From positions 7,111 to 19,566 of the forward strand of contig DLXZ01000265.1 in NCBI GenBank assembly GCA_003448675.1: 12,456 nt of DNA. The letters run 5' to 3'. This DNA comes from Porticoccaceae bacterium. GTDB taxonomy: Bacteria; Pseudomonadota; Gammaproteobacteria; Pseudomonadales; Porticoccaceae. The first letter of the stretch is position 1, and each line of letters opens with the position of its first letter. Under the pieces are notes generated by a model. It had not been told where the DNA came from, made no database searches, and saw only the letters and a list, made by a program, of their open reading frames with translations. The position numbers were made by a program, and so were the translations under genes. Shown in pieces: positions 1 through 8,413 of the stretch.

Positions 1-126
1 TGCAAAAACGGTGACTGGGAAGTGGTTCAGGGTCTTGAGATCAATGATTTTTCCCGCGCAAAAATGACCGCCACCGAGCAGGAGTTAAAAGAAGAGCGCG
101 ACGCGGTTCAGCACCTGCTTCCCTAA
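1..126 (+). CDS. C-terminal end of an unidentified protein (5' truncated by window edge)
   Basis: The first reading frame is open from base 1 to a TAA at 124-126 and encodes 41 residues. The end is charged and probably helical, with a run rich in Glu, Lys and Arg (around [13 protein letters not shown]) followed by the terminal HLLP. No membrane segment or known motif is visible. It lies 43 bases upstream of bcp on the same strand. In E. coli and Pseudomonas the gene before bcp is the glycine-cleavage regulator gcvR, but I could not match this tail to GcvR, so the function is left open. That it is coding is inferred from the uninterrupted frame, the plausible composition and the intact stop at normal spacing from the next gene. 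Confidence 0.55.
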   Translation, partial: CKNGDWEVVQGLEINDFSRAKMTATEQELKEERDAVQHLLP

Positions 127-169
127 GCGCGTAGTGTTCATAACGGACATTCTTTGAGAGGACTCGACC

Positions 170-646
170 ATGGCTTTTCCTAAAATCGGTAACCTGGCGC
201 CGGCTTTTACCCTGAAGAACCAGCGGGAAGAGAAAATATCCCTGAAGGATTTTCGTGATAAGAAAAACGTCGTGCTGTATTTCTACCCCAAGGCCCAGAC
301 TCCAGGCTGTATTGTTCAGGCCTGTGGTATCCGTGATACCCGCAAGGATTTTGACAAGCTGGATACCGTGGTTCTTGGCGTCAGTCCCGACCCGGTAAAA
401 CGTTTGGTCAATTTCGAAAACAAACAGTCCCTGAACTTTGACTTGCTCTCGGATGAAGATCACGCCATCGCGGAGAAATACGGTGTCTGGGCCCTGAAAA
501 AGTTCATGGGGCGGGAATTTATGGGCATTTTGCGCACCACTTTTATTGTCGGCAAGGACGGTCGACTCAAGCACGTGATGGACAAGGTGAAAACCAAGAC
601 CCACCACGAAGATGCCTTGGTCTGGGTGAGAGAAAACCTCGGCTGA
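170..646 (+). CDS. bcp: Thioredoxin-dependent thiol peroxidase, Bcp/PrxQ-type peroxiredoxin
   Basis: This 158-residue protein is the usual size for bacterial Bcp (about 155). Bcp is a cytoplasmic atypical 2-Cys peroxiredoxin that reduces hydrogen peroxide and organic hydroperoxides with electrons from thioredoxin. The active-site block FYPKAQTPGCIVQACGIRD is clear: Pro40, Thr44 and peroxidatic Cys47 form the PxxxTxxC motif, and Cys52, five residues later, matches the resolving cysteine of the E. coli-type enzyme. The N-terminal GNLAPAFTL and the later GVSPDPVK stretch also fit the family. The ATG at 170 has the purine-rich Shine-Dalgarno GAGAGGA at 156-162. Its stop is 35 bases before yajC, so the two may be cotranscribed. 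No anomaly was seen. Confidence 0.95.
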   Translation: MAFPKIGNLAPAFTLKNQREEKISLKDFRDKKNVVLYFYPKAQTPGCIVQACGIRDTRKDFDKLDTVVLGVSPDPVKRLVNFENKQSLNFDLLSDEDHAIAEKYGVWALKKFMGREFMGILRTTFIVGKDGRLKHVMDKVKTKTHHEDALVWVRENLG

Positions 647-681
647 TCCTTTAATTACTCCCTGCTAACGGAGCACTTTCC

Positions 682-1014
682 ATGTCTTTTTTTATTCCTG
701 CCGCGATGGCGGCGCCCGCTCAGGCACCCGGCGAGCCCAACCCGCTGATCACACTGGTCATGTTTGGCGGCCTGTTCCTGTTTATGTATCTGATGATCAT
801 CCGGCCCCAGCGCAAGCGTCAGAAGGAACACCGGACTTTGGTGTCGAACTTGGCCAAGGGCGATGAGGTGGTTACCAACAGCGGAATTCTTGGCAAGATT
901 GGCAAAATCGAGGGCGAATATATCGTCCTGGAAGTGTCCGATACCGTTGAGCTTAAATTTCAGCGCTCCGCTGTGCATGCGGTATTACCCAAAGGCACCA
1001 TCAAAGCCATTTAA
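682..1014 (+). CDS. yajC: Sec translocase accessory subunit YajC
   Basis: This 110-residue protein is the normal length for YajC, a small inner-membrane protein that associates with SecDF and the SecYEG protein-export channel. It has a short Ala/Pro-rich N-terminus and one transmembrane helix at about residues 22-40. The typical RPQRKRQKEH cytoplasmic signature follows at 41-50, and then a small beta-rich domain with GDEVVTNSGILGKI. The ATG at 682 has GGAG at 670-673, eight bases upstream. In most gammaproteobacteria yajC sits between tgt and secD-secF. Here it follows bcp, and the next gene is a PLP enzyme, so it is separated from its usual partners. It may be the only copy, relocated, or a second paralogue; this window cannot decide. 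Confidence 0.93.
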   Translation: MSFFIPAAMAAPAQAPGEPNPLITLVMFGGLFLFMYLMIIRPQRKRQKEHRTLVSNLAKGDEVVTNSGILGKIGKIEGEYIVLEVSDTVELKFQRSAVHAVLPKGTIKAI

Positions 1015-1055
1015 TCACTGACGTGGCCATTTCATGGCGGGGTGGTTGATGTTCA

Positions 1056-1080
1056 GCCTGGGCATCCGCTAAGCTCAGGC
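1056..1080 (+). other. Imperfect hairpin after yajC
   Basis: An 8-bp stem is formed by GCCTGGGC (1056-1063) and GCTCAGGC (1073-1080), with one G-U pair and a 9-base loop. It lies 42 bases after the yajC stop and 44 bases before the next gene. There is no T-run after it, so it is a poor intrinsic terminator. It could be a transcript 3'-end structure or chance. Confidence 0.25.
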
Positions 1081-1123
1081 GAATTTCACAGGGTTCCGGC
1101 TCCGGTCGGGCATACAAGTAAGC

Positions 1124-2140
1124 ATGGTCCCGTTTCGCTACCCCCCGCGCCTGTCACTGGCGCGCCTGCCAACTCCCTTGCAGCCTCTGGATCGGCTATC
1201 CGAGCAGTTGGGCGGACCCAGAATATGGGTCAAGCGCGACGACCTCAGTGAGTGTGCGGTCAGCGGCAACAAGGTGCGCAAACTGGAATTTACCCTGGCC
1301 AGGGCGCTGGAGCAGGGCAGCGATACGCTGATTACCTGTGGCGGGGTGCAATCCAATCACTGTCGCGCCGCGGCTTTGCTCGGTGCTCGCCTGGGCTTGA
1401 AGACTCACCTTTTGTTGCGCCGCGAAACTCCCGAAGATGCGCCTTTAAACGGCACACCCGATGGTAACCTGTTCCTCGATTATCTGGCCGGCGCCGAAGT
1501 TTCCCTTTACGACAAAAAAGATTATCAGAAAAATCTGTCGTCGCTATTTGAACACTGGTCGGAACATTATCGCCGGCAGGGAGGTAGGCCCTATACCATA
1601 CCTACCGGCGCTAGCGATGGTACCGGGGTGTGGGGTTATATTGCTTGCGTGGCGGAACTGCTCGAAGACTTCAGGCAGGCGGGAATCGCTCCTGCTAGTA
1701 TTATTCACGCGACCGGTTCGGGCGGTACTCAGGCGGGATTGAGTGTCGGGGCCGCCCTGCACGGGCTGGAGACACGGGTGACCGGCATTGCTGTGTGTGA
1801 CGACGCAGGCTATTTCCAAAGGAAAGTGCACGATGATATTGCCCTTTGGCGGTCGCTTTATGATGTGCCCCTGAATTCACATGACCTTCATGTCCAGGTG
1901 GATGACCGTTTTGTTGGGCCGGGTTACGGCCGCGCTGATCAAGAAGTATTTGCCACGATTCGCGAGATAGCTGCGCTGGAGGGACTATTGCTGGATCCGG
2001 TCTATACCGGCAAGGCCTTTCACGGCATGCTGGAAAAAATTCGCGCCGGCGAATTCGCGGGCGAGTCAGACCTGGTATTTATTCATACCGGCGGCATTTT
2101 CGGTCTGATGGCGCAACGGGGTTTTGTTAGCATCAGCTGA
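1124..2140 (+). CDS. PLP-dependent D-cysteine desulfhydrase / ACC deaminase family protein
   Basis: This 338-residue protein is the expected length for the fold-type II PLP family that includes D-cysteine desulfhydrase (DcyD), 1-aminocyclopropane-1-carboxylate deaminase and L-cysteate sulfo-lyase (CuyA). The N-terminal RLPTPLQPLDRLSEQLGG and WVKRDDLSE are typical. SGNKVRKLEF (47-56) contains Lys50, the predicted Schiff-base lysine. CGGVQSNHCRAAA follows, and HATGSGGTQAGL matches the glycine-rich phosphate-binding loop. Known members release ammonia and a keto acid from small amino acids, with sulfide from D-cysteine or sulfite from cysteate. The substrate cannot be read from sequence here: SGNK replaces the GGNK of DcyD and CuyA, and the QSNHCR loop differs from their QSNHxRQ. 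The ATG at 1124 has no strong Shine-Dalgarno but places the family N-terminus correctly. A sodium:amino-acid symporter follows after 71 bases, suggesting uptake plus catabolism. Confidence 0.85.
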   Translation: MVPFRYPPRLSLARLPTPLQPLDRLSEQLGGPRIWVKRDDLSECAVSGNKVRKLEFTLARALEQGSDTLITCGGVQSNHCRAAALLGARLGLKTHLLLRRETPEDAPLNGTPDGNLFLDYLAGAEVSLYDKKDYQKNLSSLFEHWSEHYRRQGGRPYTIPTGASDGTGVWGYIACVAELLEDFRQAGIAPASIIHATGSGGTQAGLSVGAALHGLETRVTGIAVCDDAGYFQRKVHDDIALWRSLYDVPLNSHDLHVQVDDRFVGPGYGRADQEVFATIREIAALEGLLLDPVYTGKAFHGMLEKIRAGEFAGESDLVFIHTGGIFGLMAQRGFVSIS

Positions 2141-2211
2141 TCGTGGAGAAACCAGAGTGCGTAGCTGGCCGTGTAACAAATAGAAAAACTGATAGTTAAG
2201 GAAAGATTGTC

Positions 2212-3540
2212 TTGTTCGAAAAAATCGTCGGGGACATCAACGCCTTTGTCTGGGGCCCGGTCATGTTGGTGCTGATTCTTGGCACCGGCGTTTGGCTGAC
2301 CATTGGTCTGCGGTTTTTGCCGACGCGCAAACTGATCTTTGGCTTTCGTCAGTTATTTAATAAGGAATCAGGCGGCGGCGATATTACGCCTTTTGCAGCG
2401 TTGATGACTTCCCTGTCCGCGACTATCGGTACCGGCAATATTGCCGGTGTGGCCACGGCTATTGGCATCGGTGGGCCGGGTGCTTTGTTCTGGATGTGGT
2501 GCACGGCGTTGGTGGGCATGGCGACCAAATATGCCGAGGCGGTGCTGGCGGTCAACTACCGGGAGACCGATGAACTGGGGCGTAAGGTCGGCGGTCCCAT
2601 GTACTACATTAAAAACGGCTTGGGGAGGCGCTGGATGTGGCTGGCCGGACTGTTTGCTGTATTCGGCATGCTGGCGGGCTTTGGTATTGGAAATACCGTG
2701 CAGGCCAGCGAAGTCGCCCGGGTATTGAAATCTTCTTTTGCTATTCCCGAATTGGTCAGCGCTATTGTCATGGCTTTATTCGTAGGGCTGGTCTTGCTCG
2801 GTGGAATACGGAGTATTGCGGCTCTGGCTTCAAGCCTCGTGCCCTTTATGGCGATAACCTATCTGCTGGGTTGCAGCGTGGTACTGATAGCCAATATCGG
2901 CGAGATACCTGCCGCTGTCCAACAGATATTCGTTTCTGCTTTTTCACCGACTGCCGCCCAGGGTGGCTTTGCCGGCGCCGCAGTGCTGGTGGCGATCCGC
3001 ATGGGTGTGGCTCGGGGTGTGTTTTCCAATGAGGCCGGCCTTGGCAGCGCGCCCATTGCTCATGCGGCGGCTAAGACCGACAGTCCCGTGCGTCAGGGCA
3101 GTATCGCCATGCTCGGGACGTTTATCGATACCCTCGTGATCTGTACCCTCACGGGTCTAACCCTTTTGGTTACCGATGCCTGGACTGGCCAGGCTCAGGG
3201 AGCGTCCATGACGGCATCGGCGTTTGCAACTGTAGCGCCGAATTTAGGCGATAAATACGTTGCTGTGGTGCTGGTACTGTTCGCTTTCACCACCATCGTC
3301 GGCTGGAGTTACTACGGAGAGCGTTGCGCGGAATTTTTGTTTGGCACCAGGGTGATTGTGCCTTACCGGCTGCTCTGGGTGGCTGGTGTCTTTATCGGCG
3401 CTACGAAGGGCCTGGGTGTGGCCTGGCTGGTGGCTGACACGCTCAATGCGATGATGGCGGTACCCAATTTAATCGCTCTCGTGCTGTTAAGTCCGGTGGT
3501 GTTTCGCTTGACTCGAGAGTGGTTTGCAAGTCAGCAATAA
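2212..3540 (+). CDS. Sodium:alanine symporter family (AGCS) amino-acid transporter
   Basis: This 442-residue polytopic inner-membrane protein matches the AGCS family (AlsT, DagA, AgcS), which imports alanine, glycine and related small amino acids with Na+ or H+. Diagnostic blocks are LSATIGTGNIAGVATAIG and the following GGPGALFWMW (about 69-96), GGPMYYI (127-133), and the highly conserved GVFSNEAGLGSAPIAHAAAK (269-288). About ten hydrophobic segments are visible, and the length is typical. The start is TTG at 2212, supported by AAGGAAAG at 2198-2205; no in-frame ATG lies nearby. It sits between the PLP enzyme and the nucleotidase, all on the same strand, and may form an operon with them. The exact substrate is unknown. 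Confidence 0.92.
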   Translation: MFEKIVGDINAFVWGPVMLVLILGTGVWLTIGLRFLPTRKLIFGFRQLFNKESGGGDITPFAALMTSLSATIGTGNIAGVATAIGIGGPGALFWMWCTALVGMATKYAEAVLAVNYRETDELGRKVGGPMYYIKNGLGRRWMWLAGLFAVFGMLAGFGIGNTVQASEVARVLKSSFAIPELVSAIVMALFVGLVLLGGIRSIAALASSLVPFMAITYLLGCSVVLIANIGEIPAAVQQIFVSAFSPTAAQGGFAGAAVLVAIRMGVARGVFSNEAGLGSAPIAHAAAKTDSPVRQGSIAMLGTFIDTLVICTLTGLTLLVTDAWTGQAQGASMTASAFATVAPNLGDKYVAVVLVLFAFTTIVGWSYYGERCAEFLFGTRVIVPYRLLWVAGVFIGATKGLGVAWLVADTLNAMMAVPNLIALVLLSPVVFRLTREWFASQQ

Positions 3541-3588
3541 CCAGGCCTATAGTTGGCTGTCCTAGTGTCAAATATCGAGGGCGGAACG

Positions 3589-4485
3589 TTGCCGAAGGAT
3601 CTTGAAAATAATCTGGTCATCGCGATTTCCTCTCAGGCCCTGTTTGACCTACGGGATAGTCATCGGGTCTTTGAGCAGGAGGGCCTGACTGCCTATTCCC
3701 AATACCAGATTGAGCGAGAAGCAGAGCCATTGGAGCCGGGAGAGGCATTTCCTCTAGTGCAAAAGCTCCTGCGGGTTAACGAACGTTTTGATTCACCCCG
3801 CGTGGAAATCATCCTCCTGTCGCGTAATTCCGCCGATACTGGACTACGGATATTTAATTCCATCGAACATCACCGCCTGAATATCTCCCGAGCGGCTTTT
3901 TGCGGTGGCAGGAGCCCTTATCGCTACGTCAGCGCTTTTGGTTGTCATCTGTTTCTCTCCACCCACGGGGAGGACGTGGCCAACGCCTTAAATCATGGCA
4001 TCGCGGCGGCTACCCTGCTGGCCTCTTCGCAAACCCGTTCCAGCGACAATGAATTGCGTTTTGCCTTTGATGGCGATGCGGTTCTGTTTTCCGACGAGGC
4101 GGAACGTGTCTACAAGCAGCAGGGCCTGGAAGCATTTACCCGCAGTGAAAAAGCCTCCGCCAAAACGCCGCTCAGTGGCGGGCCTTTTAAAAACTTTCTT
4201 CAGGCATTGCATCGATTGCAGGCGGAGTTTCCCCCGGAGACCGGGCCGATTAGAACCGCATTGGTTACCGCACGTTCGGCTCCGGCTCACGAGCGGGTGG
4301 TGCTGACTCTCCGTGACTGGAATATCCGTATCGATGAATCCCTGTTTCTCGGCGGCCTCGACAAGGGCGAGTTTCTCAAATCCTATGGCGCGGATGTGTT
4401 TTTTGATGATCAACTTCAGCACTGTGAGTCCGCCAGCCAGAATGTCGCCACCGGTCATGTGCCCCACGGGGTAGTGAACGAGTAG
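3589..4485 (+). CDS. Cytosolic 5'-nucleotidase (cN-I-like, HAD fold)
   Basis: This is a bacterial homologue of the cytosolic 5'-nucleotidase I family (Pfam 5-nucleotidase), which dephosphorylates nucleoside monophosphates such as AMP or IMP. The protein is 298 residues from the TTG at 3589. LVIAISSQALFDL opens the domain, and the core has FAFDGDAVLFSDEAERV with the HAD-type Asp-x-Asp (FDGDAV at about 160-165). VTARSAPAHERVVLTL, FLGGLDKGEFLKSYGADVFF and a final DD pair follow in family order. The frame can be extended to TTG 3553 (310 residues), but no ribosome site precedes that codon. TTG 3589 has GAGGG at 3577-3581 and puts LVIAISS close to the N-terminus, as I recall for relatives. It follows the symporter closely; a link to amino-acid metabolism is not evident. 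Confidence 0.85.
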   Translation: MPKDLENNLVIAISSQALFDLRDSHRVFEQEGLTAYSQYQIEREAEPLEPGEAFPLVQKLLRVNERFDSPRVEIILLSRNSADTGLRIFNSIEHHRLNISRAAFCGGRSPYRYVSAFGCHLFLSTHGEDVANALNHGIAAATLLASSQTRSSDNELRFAFDGDAVLFSDEAERVYKQQGLEAFTRSEKASAKTPLSGGPFKNFLQALHRLQAEFPPETGPIRTALVTARSAPAHERVVLTLRDWNIRIDESLFLGGLDKGEFLKSYGADVFFDDQLQHCESASQNVATGHVPHGVVNE

Positions 4486-4556
4486 GTGACCAACTTATTA
4501 ACCAAGTCCGTCGCTCAGCGCTGGTAAGTTTCAGAATTAAGCACTATGCTTTGTCG

Positions 4557-4574
4557 GAATAGCTATCTCTATTC
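4557..4574 (+). promoter_or_regulatory. Small inverted repeat in the cysB leader
   Basis: GAATAG (4557-4562) and CTATTC (4569-4574) form a perfect 6-bp dyad with a 6-base spacer, ending 30 bases before the cysB start codon. CysB-type regulators are known to repress their own genes by binding near the promoter. No convincing -35/-10 pair could be assigned, so an operator role is speculative. Confidence 0.25.
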
Positions 4575-4586
4575 TTAGATCAATGA

Positions 4587-5579
<993 letters not shown>

Positions 5580-5584
5580 ACGCT

Positions 5585-5611
5585 GCGCTAATGGGGCCTT
5601 CACCATTGCGC
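5585..5611 (+). other. Weak hairpin after cysB
   Basis: GCGC-T-AATGG (5585-5594) can pair with CCATTGCGC (5603-5611) as a 9-bp stem with one bulged T and an 8-base loop, starting six bases after the cysB stop. No T-tract follows, so it is not a standard intrinsic terminator. It may be a Rho-assisted 3' end or chance. Confidence 0.25.
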
Positions 5612-5695
5612 GTTATCGACCAGTTCAGTAGAGTGGCCGCCGTTTAACCAAGCCTGTAACTCTGTTCCCGTACTAAAAGCCTGGAGTATTAAACC

Positions 5696-6313
5696 GTGGA
5701 AATAGCCTGTCTCGACCTCGAAGGGGTGCTTATCCCCGAAATCTGGATCGCTTTTGCCGAGGAAACAGGCATCGATGAATTACGGGCCACCACTCGCGAC
5801 ATTCCCGATTACGACGTGCTGATGAAGCAACGTCTGGCCCTGCTCGATAAGCACGGCCTGGGGCTGCGGGAAATTCAGGAAGTTATTGCCCGGCTGGAAC
5901 CTCTGGATGGCGCGGTGGAGTTCACCAACTGGCTGCGGGAGCGTTTTCAGGTGGTAATTCTATCCGATACTTTTTACGAGTTTTCCCAGCCACTGATGCG
6001 TCAGTTGGGCTTTCCCACGCTGCTTTGCCATAAACTCGAAGTTAATGAAGCCGGCAAAGTGGTGGATTACCGTCTGCGTCAGGTGAATCCCAAGCGTCAG
6101 GCCGTACTGGCGCTGAAGACACTCTATTATCGGATTATCGCCGCCGGTGATTCCTATAACGACACCACCATGCTGGCCGAGGCCGACGCTGGCATCCTGT
6201 TTAGCGCGCCGGATAACGTGATTAAGGAATTTCCCCAGTTTCCCGCCGTGCATTCCTACGAAGACCTCAAGCAGGCTTTTATTAACGCCAGTGTTCGCGA
6301 CCTGTCCCTGTAA
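5696..6313 (+). CDS. thrH: Bifunctional phosphoserine phosphatase / homoserine phosphotransferase ThrH
   Basis: This 205-residue protein matches Pseudomonas ThrH closely and in full length. ThrH is a cytoplasmic HAD-superfamily enzyme that dephosphorylates phosphoserine and can transfer the phosphate to homoserine, linking serine and threonine synthesis. Motif I is CLDLEGV with Asp7 as predicted nucleophile and Glu9 in place of the usual second Asp, as in known ThrH. Motif II is ILSDTFYEF (Ser90), motif III supplies Lys133 in NPKRQ, and motif IV is GDSYNDTTML (151-160). The GTG at 5696 is chosen because MEIACLDLEGV is the family start; GGAG at 5683-5686 precedes it. Its stop lies 12 bases from the converging pabB stop. 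Confidence 0.95.
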   Translation: MEIACLDLEGVLIPEIWIAFAEETGIDELRATTRDIPDYDVLMKQRLALLDKHGLGLREIQEVIARLEPLDGAVEFTNWLRERFQVVILSDTFYEFSQPLMRQLGFPTLLCHKLEVNEAGKVVDYRLRQVNPKRQAVLALKTLYYRIIAAGDSYNDTTMLAEADAGILFSAPDNVIKEFPQFPAVHSYEDLKQAFINASVRDLSL

Positions 6314-6325
6314 AACCTGGCAGTC

Positions 6326-7738
6326 CTAGCCCGCAAGGGTATCCATGAGTAACTGAATTTTGGTCAGCGATTCCCGATATTCGCTGTCGATATCCGAGTC
6401 CGCGACGATACCGCCACCGCCCCAGCAGTGCAGTTGATTGCCATCGGCCGCCATGGTGCGGATGGCGATATTACTGTCCATGTGGCCACAGGCGCTGATA
6501 TAGCCGATGCTGCCGCAGTAGACCGAGCGCTCCACCGGCTCCAGCTCGCGAATGATTTCCATGGCTCTTTTCTTTGGCGCGCCAGTGATGGAGCCACCGG
6601 GAAAGCAGGCGTTCAATAGGTCGAATGCGGATTTGTCTTTGCTCAGAGTACCGGTGACCGTGCTCACCAGGTGGTGGACGTTGGCGAAGCTCTGCAGCTG
6701 AAACAGCCCCGGCACCCTGATCGAGCCAGGCACACAACTTTTGCCCAGGTCATTGCGCAGTAGATCGACAATCATCAGATTTTCGGCCCTGTCCTTGGCG
6801 CTATTCATCAGTGCCACGGCGCGCACTCTATCTTCCTCAATGGTTGAACCTCGGGCTGTGGTGCCTTTGATCGGGCGCGTCTCTGCCTGCCGGCCCGAGA
6901 GCTTGATAAAACGCTCCGGCGACAGGGACAGCAGGGCCTGATCGCCCCAGCCCAGGTAAGCGCTGAAGGGGGAGGGAAGGGCCGCTCGCAAGCGTCGGTA
7001 AGCCTGCCAGGGATCGCCTGTGTATTTGGCGCTAAAGTGCTGGGCGAAGTTGACCTGGTAGCAGTCGCCAGCTTCGATGTAATTCAGAATGCGCTTGAGC
7101 CTGGCCCGATAATCATCCGGGGTGCTGCTGGCCTTAAAGGGCTCGATAAGGACGAAATCTGAATGAGAACACCGGGTAGATCGCTCCTCGTGGATGCTGT
7201 TCAAGCGAGAAATCACGTCCTGGCGCAGCGCTTTTTCACAGGCGGGGTGAAACACCAGCCAGGCTTTGTGGGTCTGGTGGTTCAATATCAGCGCCCAGGT
7301 GTAAAGCCCCAGACGAAGATTCGGTAGCGCAAGTTGTTTTTGCGTGACGAAAAGACCGCGCTCCCTAGCTGTTTCGTCAAGCTGCAGGCTTTCTCCCAGA
7401 GGGTAGGAAAAATACCCGAGCAAGCCGCCGTTAAACGGCAGGCTGGTTGAGTCGGGGTCAATGGCGCCGATCTCATTGAGAAGGTCTTGCGCCGCCAGAA
7501 AAGGTTGGTCGTCCGGCGCCAGGGCTGTAAAGCCTCGTGTGAGTGATGCTTGACTCCTACTCTGTTGCAACCCGGCAAGGGGCGCGGCGCTGATAATATC
7601 GAAGCGACCCTGCAGAGAACGGGGCTTGCCGCTATCGAGCCAGACCGGATCGGGCATATCGCGGATCGCCATAAAGAGCACTTCAGCATCTTCCCGATAG
7701 GGGAAATCCACAATGTTTGGAGCGAGGGTTGAAGACAT
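6326..7738 (-). CDS. pabB: Aminodeoxychorismate synthase component I
   Basis: From the ATG at 7736-7738 the protein has 470 residues, normal for PabB. PabB aminates chorismate to 4-amino-4-deoxychorismate with ammonia from PabA, toward p-aminobenzoate and folate. The N-terminal domain contains GGLLGYFSYPLGE; the C-terminal chorismate-binding domain starts near residue 205. TRPIKGT carries the lysine typical of PabB (TrpE has PIAGT), about residue 291. The Mg/chorismate blocks ENLMIVDLLRNDLGK, FPGGSITGAPKKRAMEII and GGGGIVADSDIDSEYRES follow in order. The frame extends four codons upstream to a TTG at 7750 without a ribosome site; the ATG is preferred because a weak GGCGGA precedes it. No pabA or pabC is in the window. 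thrH next to pabB is a pairing I recall from P. aeruginosa. Confidence 0.95.
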   Translation of the reverse strand: MSSTLAPNIVDFPYREDAEVLFMAIRDMPDPVWLDSGKPRSLQGRFDIISAAPLAGLQQSRSQASLTRGFTALAPDDQPFLAAQDLLNEIGAIDPDSTSLPFNGGLLGYFSYPLGESLQLDETARERGLFVTQKQLALPNLRLGLYTWALILNHQTHKAWLVFHPACEKALRQDVISRLNSIHEERSTRCSHSDFVLIEPFKASSTPDDYRARLKRILNYIEAGDCYQVNFAQHFSAKYTGDPWQAYRRLRAALPSPFSAYLGWGDQALLSLSPERFIKLSGRQAETRPIKGTTARGSTIEEDRVRAVALMNSAKDRAENLMIVDLLRNDLGKSCVPGSIRVPGLFQLQSFANVHHLVSTVTGTLSKDKSAFDLLNACFPGGSITGAPKKRAMEIIRELEPVERSVYCGSIGYISACGHMDSNIAIRTMAADGNQLHCWGGGGIVADSDIDSEYRESLTKIQLLMDTLAG

Positions 7739-7750
7739 TATGTCCGCCAA

Positions 7751-7924
7751 AGACTAAATCGCGGGTGTAGATGAGGGCTGAAGATTAGAGCGCCGACGGA
7801 TGTAATACAATGCCCGGATGCTGATCAACGATGAAGGCATTTAATTATATGAGCTTGCTGTCATGGCGACCGTGCTTTACTGAGCAAACAGCCGGGAGCT
7901 CAACCTGTAACCAAAGGATAAAGA
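7751..7924. promoter_or_regulatory. Divergent intergenic region between pabB and rraA
   Basis: This region of about 174 bp separates two outward-facing genes and must hold promoters for both. A TACAAT resembling a -10 box occurs in GTAATACAATG near 7806, pointing toward rraA, but no good -35 stands at the right spacing. A strong ribosome site AAGGA (7914-7918) precedes rraA. No dyad or riboswitch was recognised. Confidence 0.4.
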
Positions 7925-8413
7925 ATGACCGATATTACCCCCGACCTCTGTGATGAAAACCCGGAGTTGGTGCGCGTGCTGGAACCCATGCTCTCCAACT
8001 ATGGAGGCCGCGAAGCCTTTGGCGGTGAAATCGTCACCGTCAAATGCTTTGAAGACAATTCACTGGTCAAGGAATACCTGGGCACGCCGGGGCAGGGCAA
8101 GGTTATGGTCGTCGATGGCGGGGCATCGCTGCGCAAGGCCCTGCTCGGCGATATGATCGCCGAAAGCGCCGTCAAAAATGGCTGGCAGGGCGTGATTATC
8201 TACGGCTGCATCCGCGACGTAAGCACCCTTTCAACCCTTGATCTCGGCGTCCAGGCCCTGGCCACCGTGCCGCTGAAAACCGATAAAAGAGGCATCGGCG
8301 ACTACAATATCCCGGTCACCTTTGGTGGCGTGACGTTTATCCCTGGTGAATATGTTTATGCCGATAGCAATGGGGTGGTGGTCGCGTCGAAGCGGCTGAC
8401 AATACCTGAGTGA
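7925..8413 (+). CDS. rraA: RraA family protein (RNase E activity regulator / putative class II HMG aldolase)
   Basis: This 162-residue protein is the same length as E. coli RraA (161) and shares its blocks: [82 protein letters not shown]. coli RraA binds RNase E and inhibits mRNA decay. This copy has Asp76, then exactly twenty residues, then Arg97-Asp98, the D-X20-R-D signature of class II HMG/CHA aldolases and related oxaloacetate decarboxylases. In the E. coli sequence as I recall it, the matching positions are Ala and Gln. The protein may therefore have metal-dependent retro-aldol or decarboxylase activity in addition to, or instead of, RNase E control. The ATG at 7925 has AAGGA six bases upstream. 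It is divergent from pabB and is not obviously in an operon. Confidence 0.9.
   Translation: MTDITPDLCDENPELVRVLEPMLSNYGGREAFGGEIVTVKCFEDNSLVKEYLGTPGQGKVMVVDGGASLRKALLGDMIAESAVKNGWQGVIIYGCIRDVSTLSTLDLGVQALATVPLKTDKRGIGDYNIPVTFGGVTFIPGEYVYADSNGVVVASKRLTIPE

Noticed and set aside
41..607. A 188-codon minus-strand open frame across bcp
   Set aside because: It lies antisense to an unmistakable bcp gene, has no recognisable family features and reflects codon bias of the real gene.
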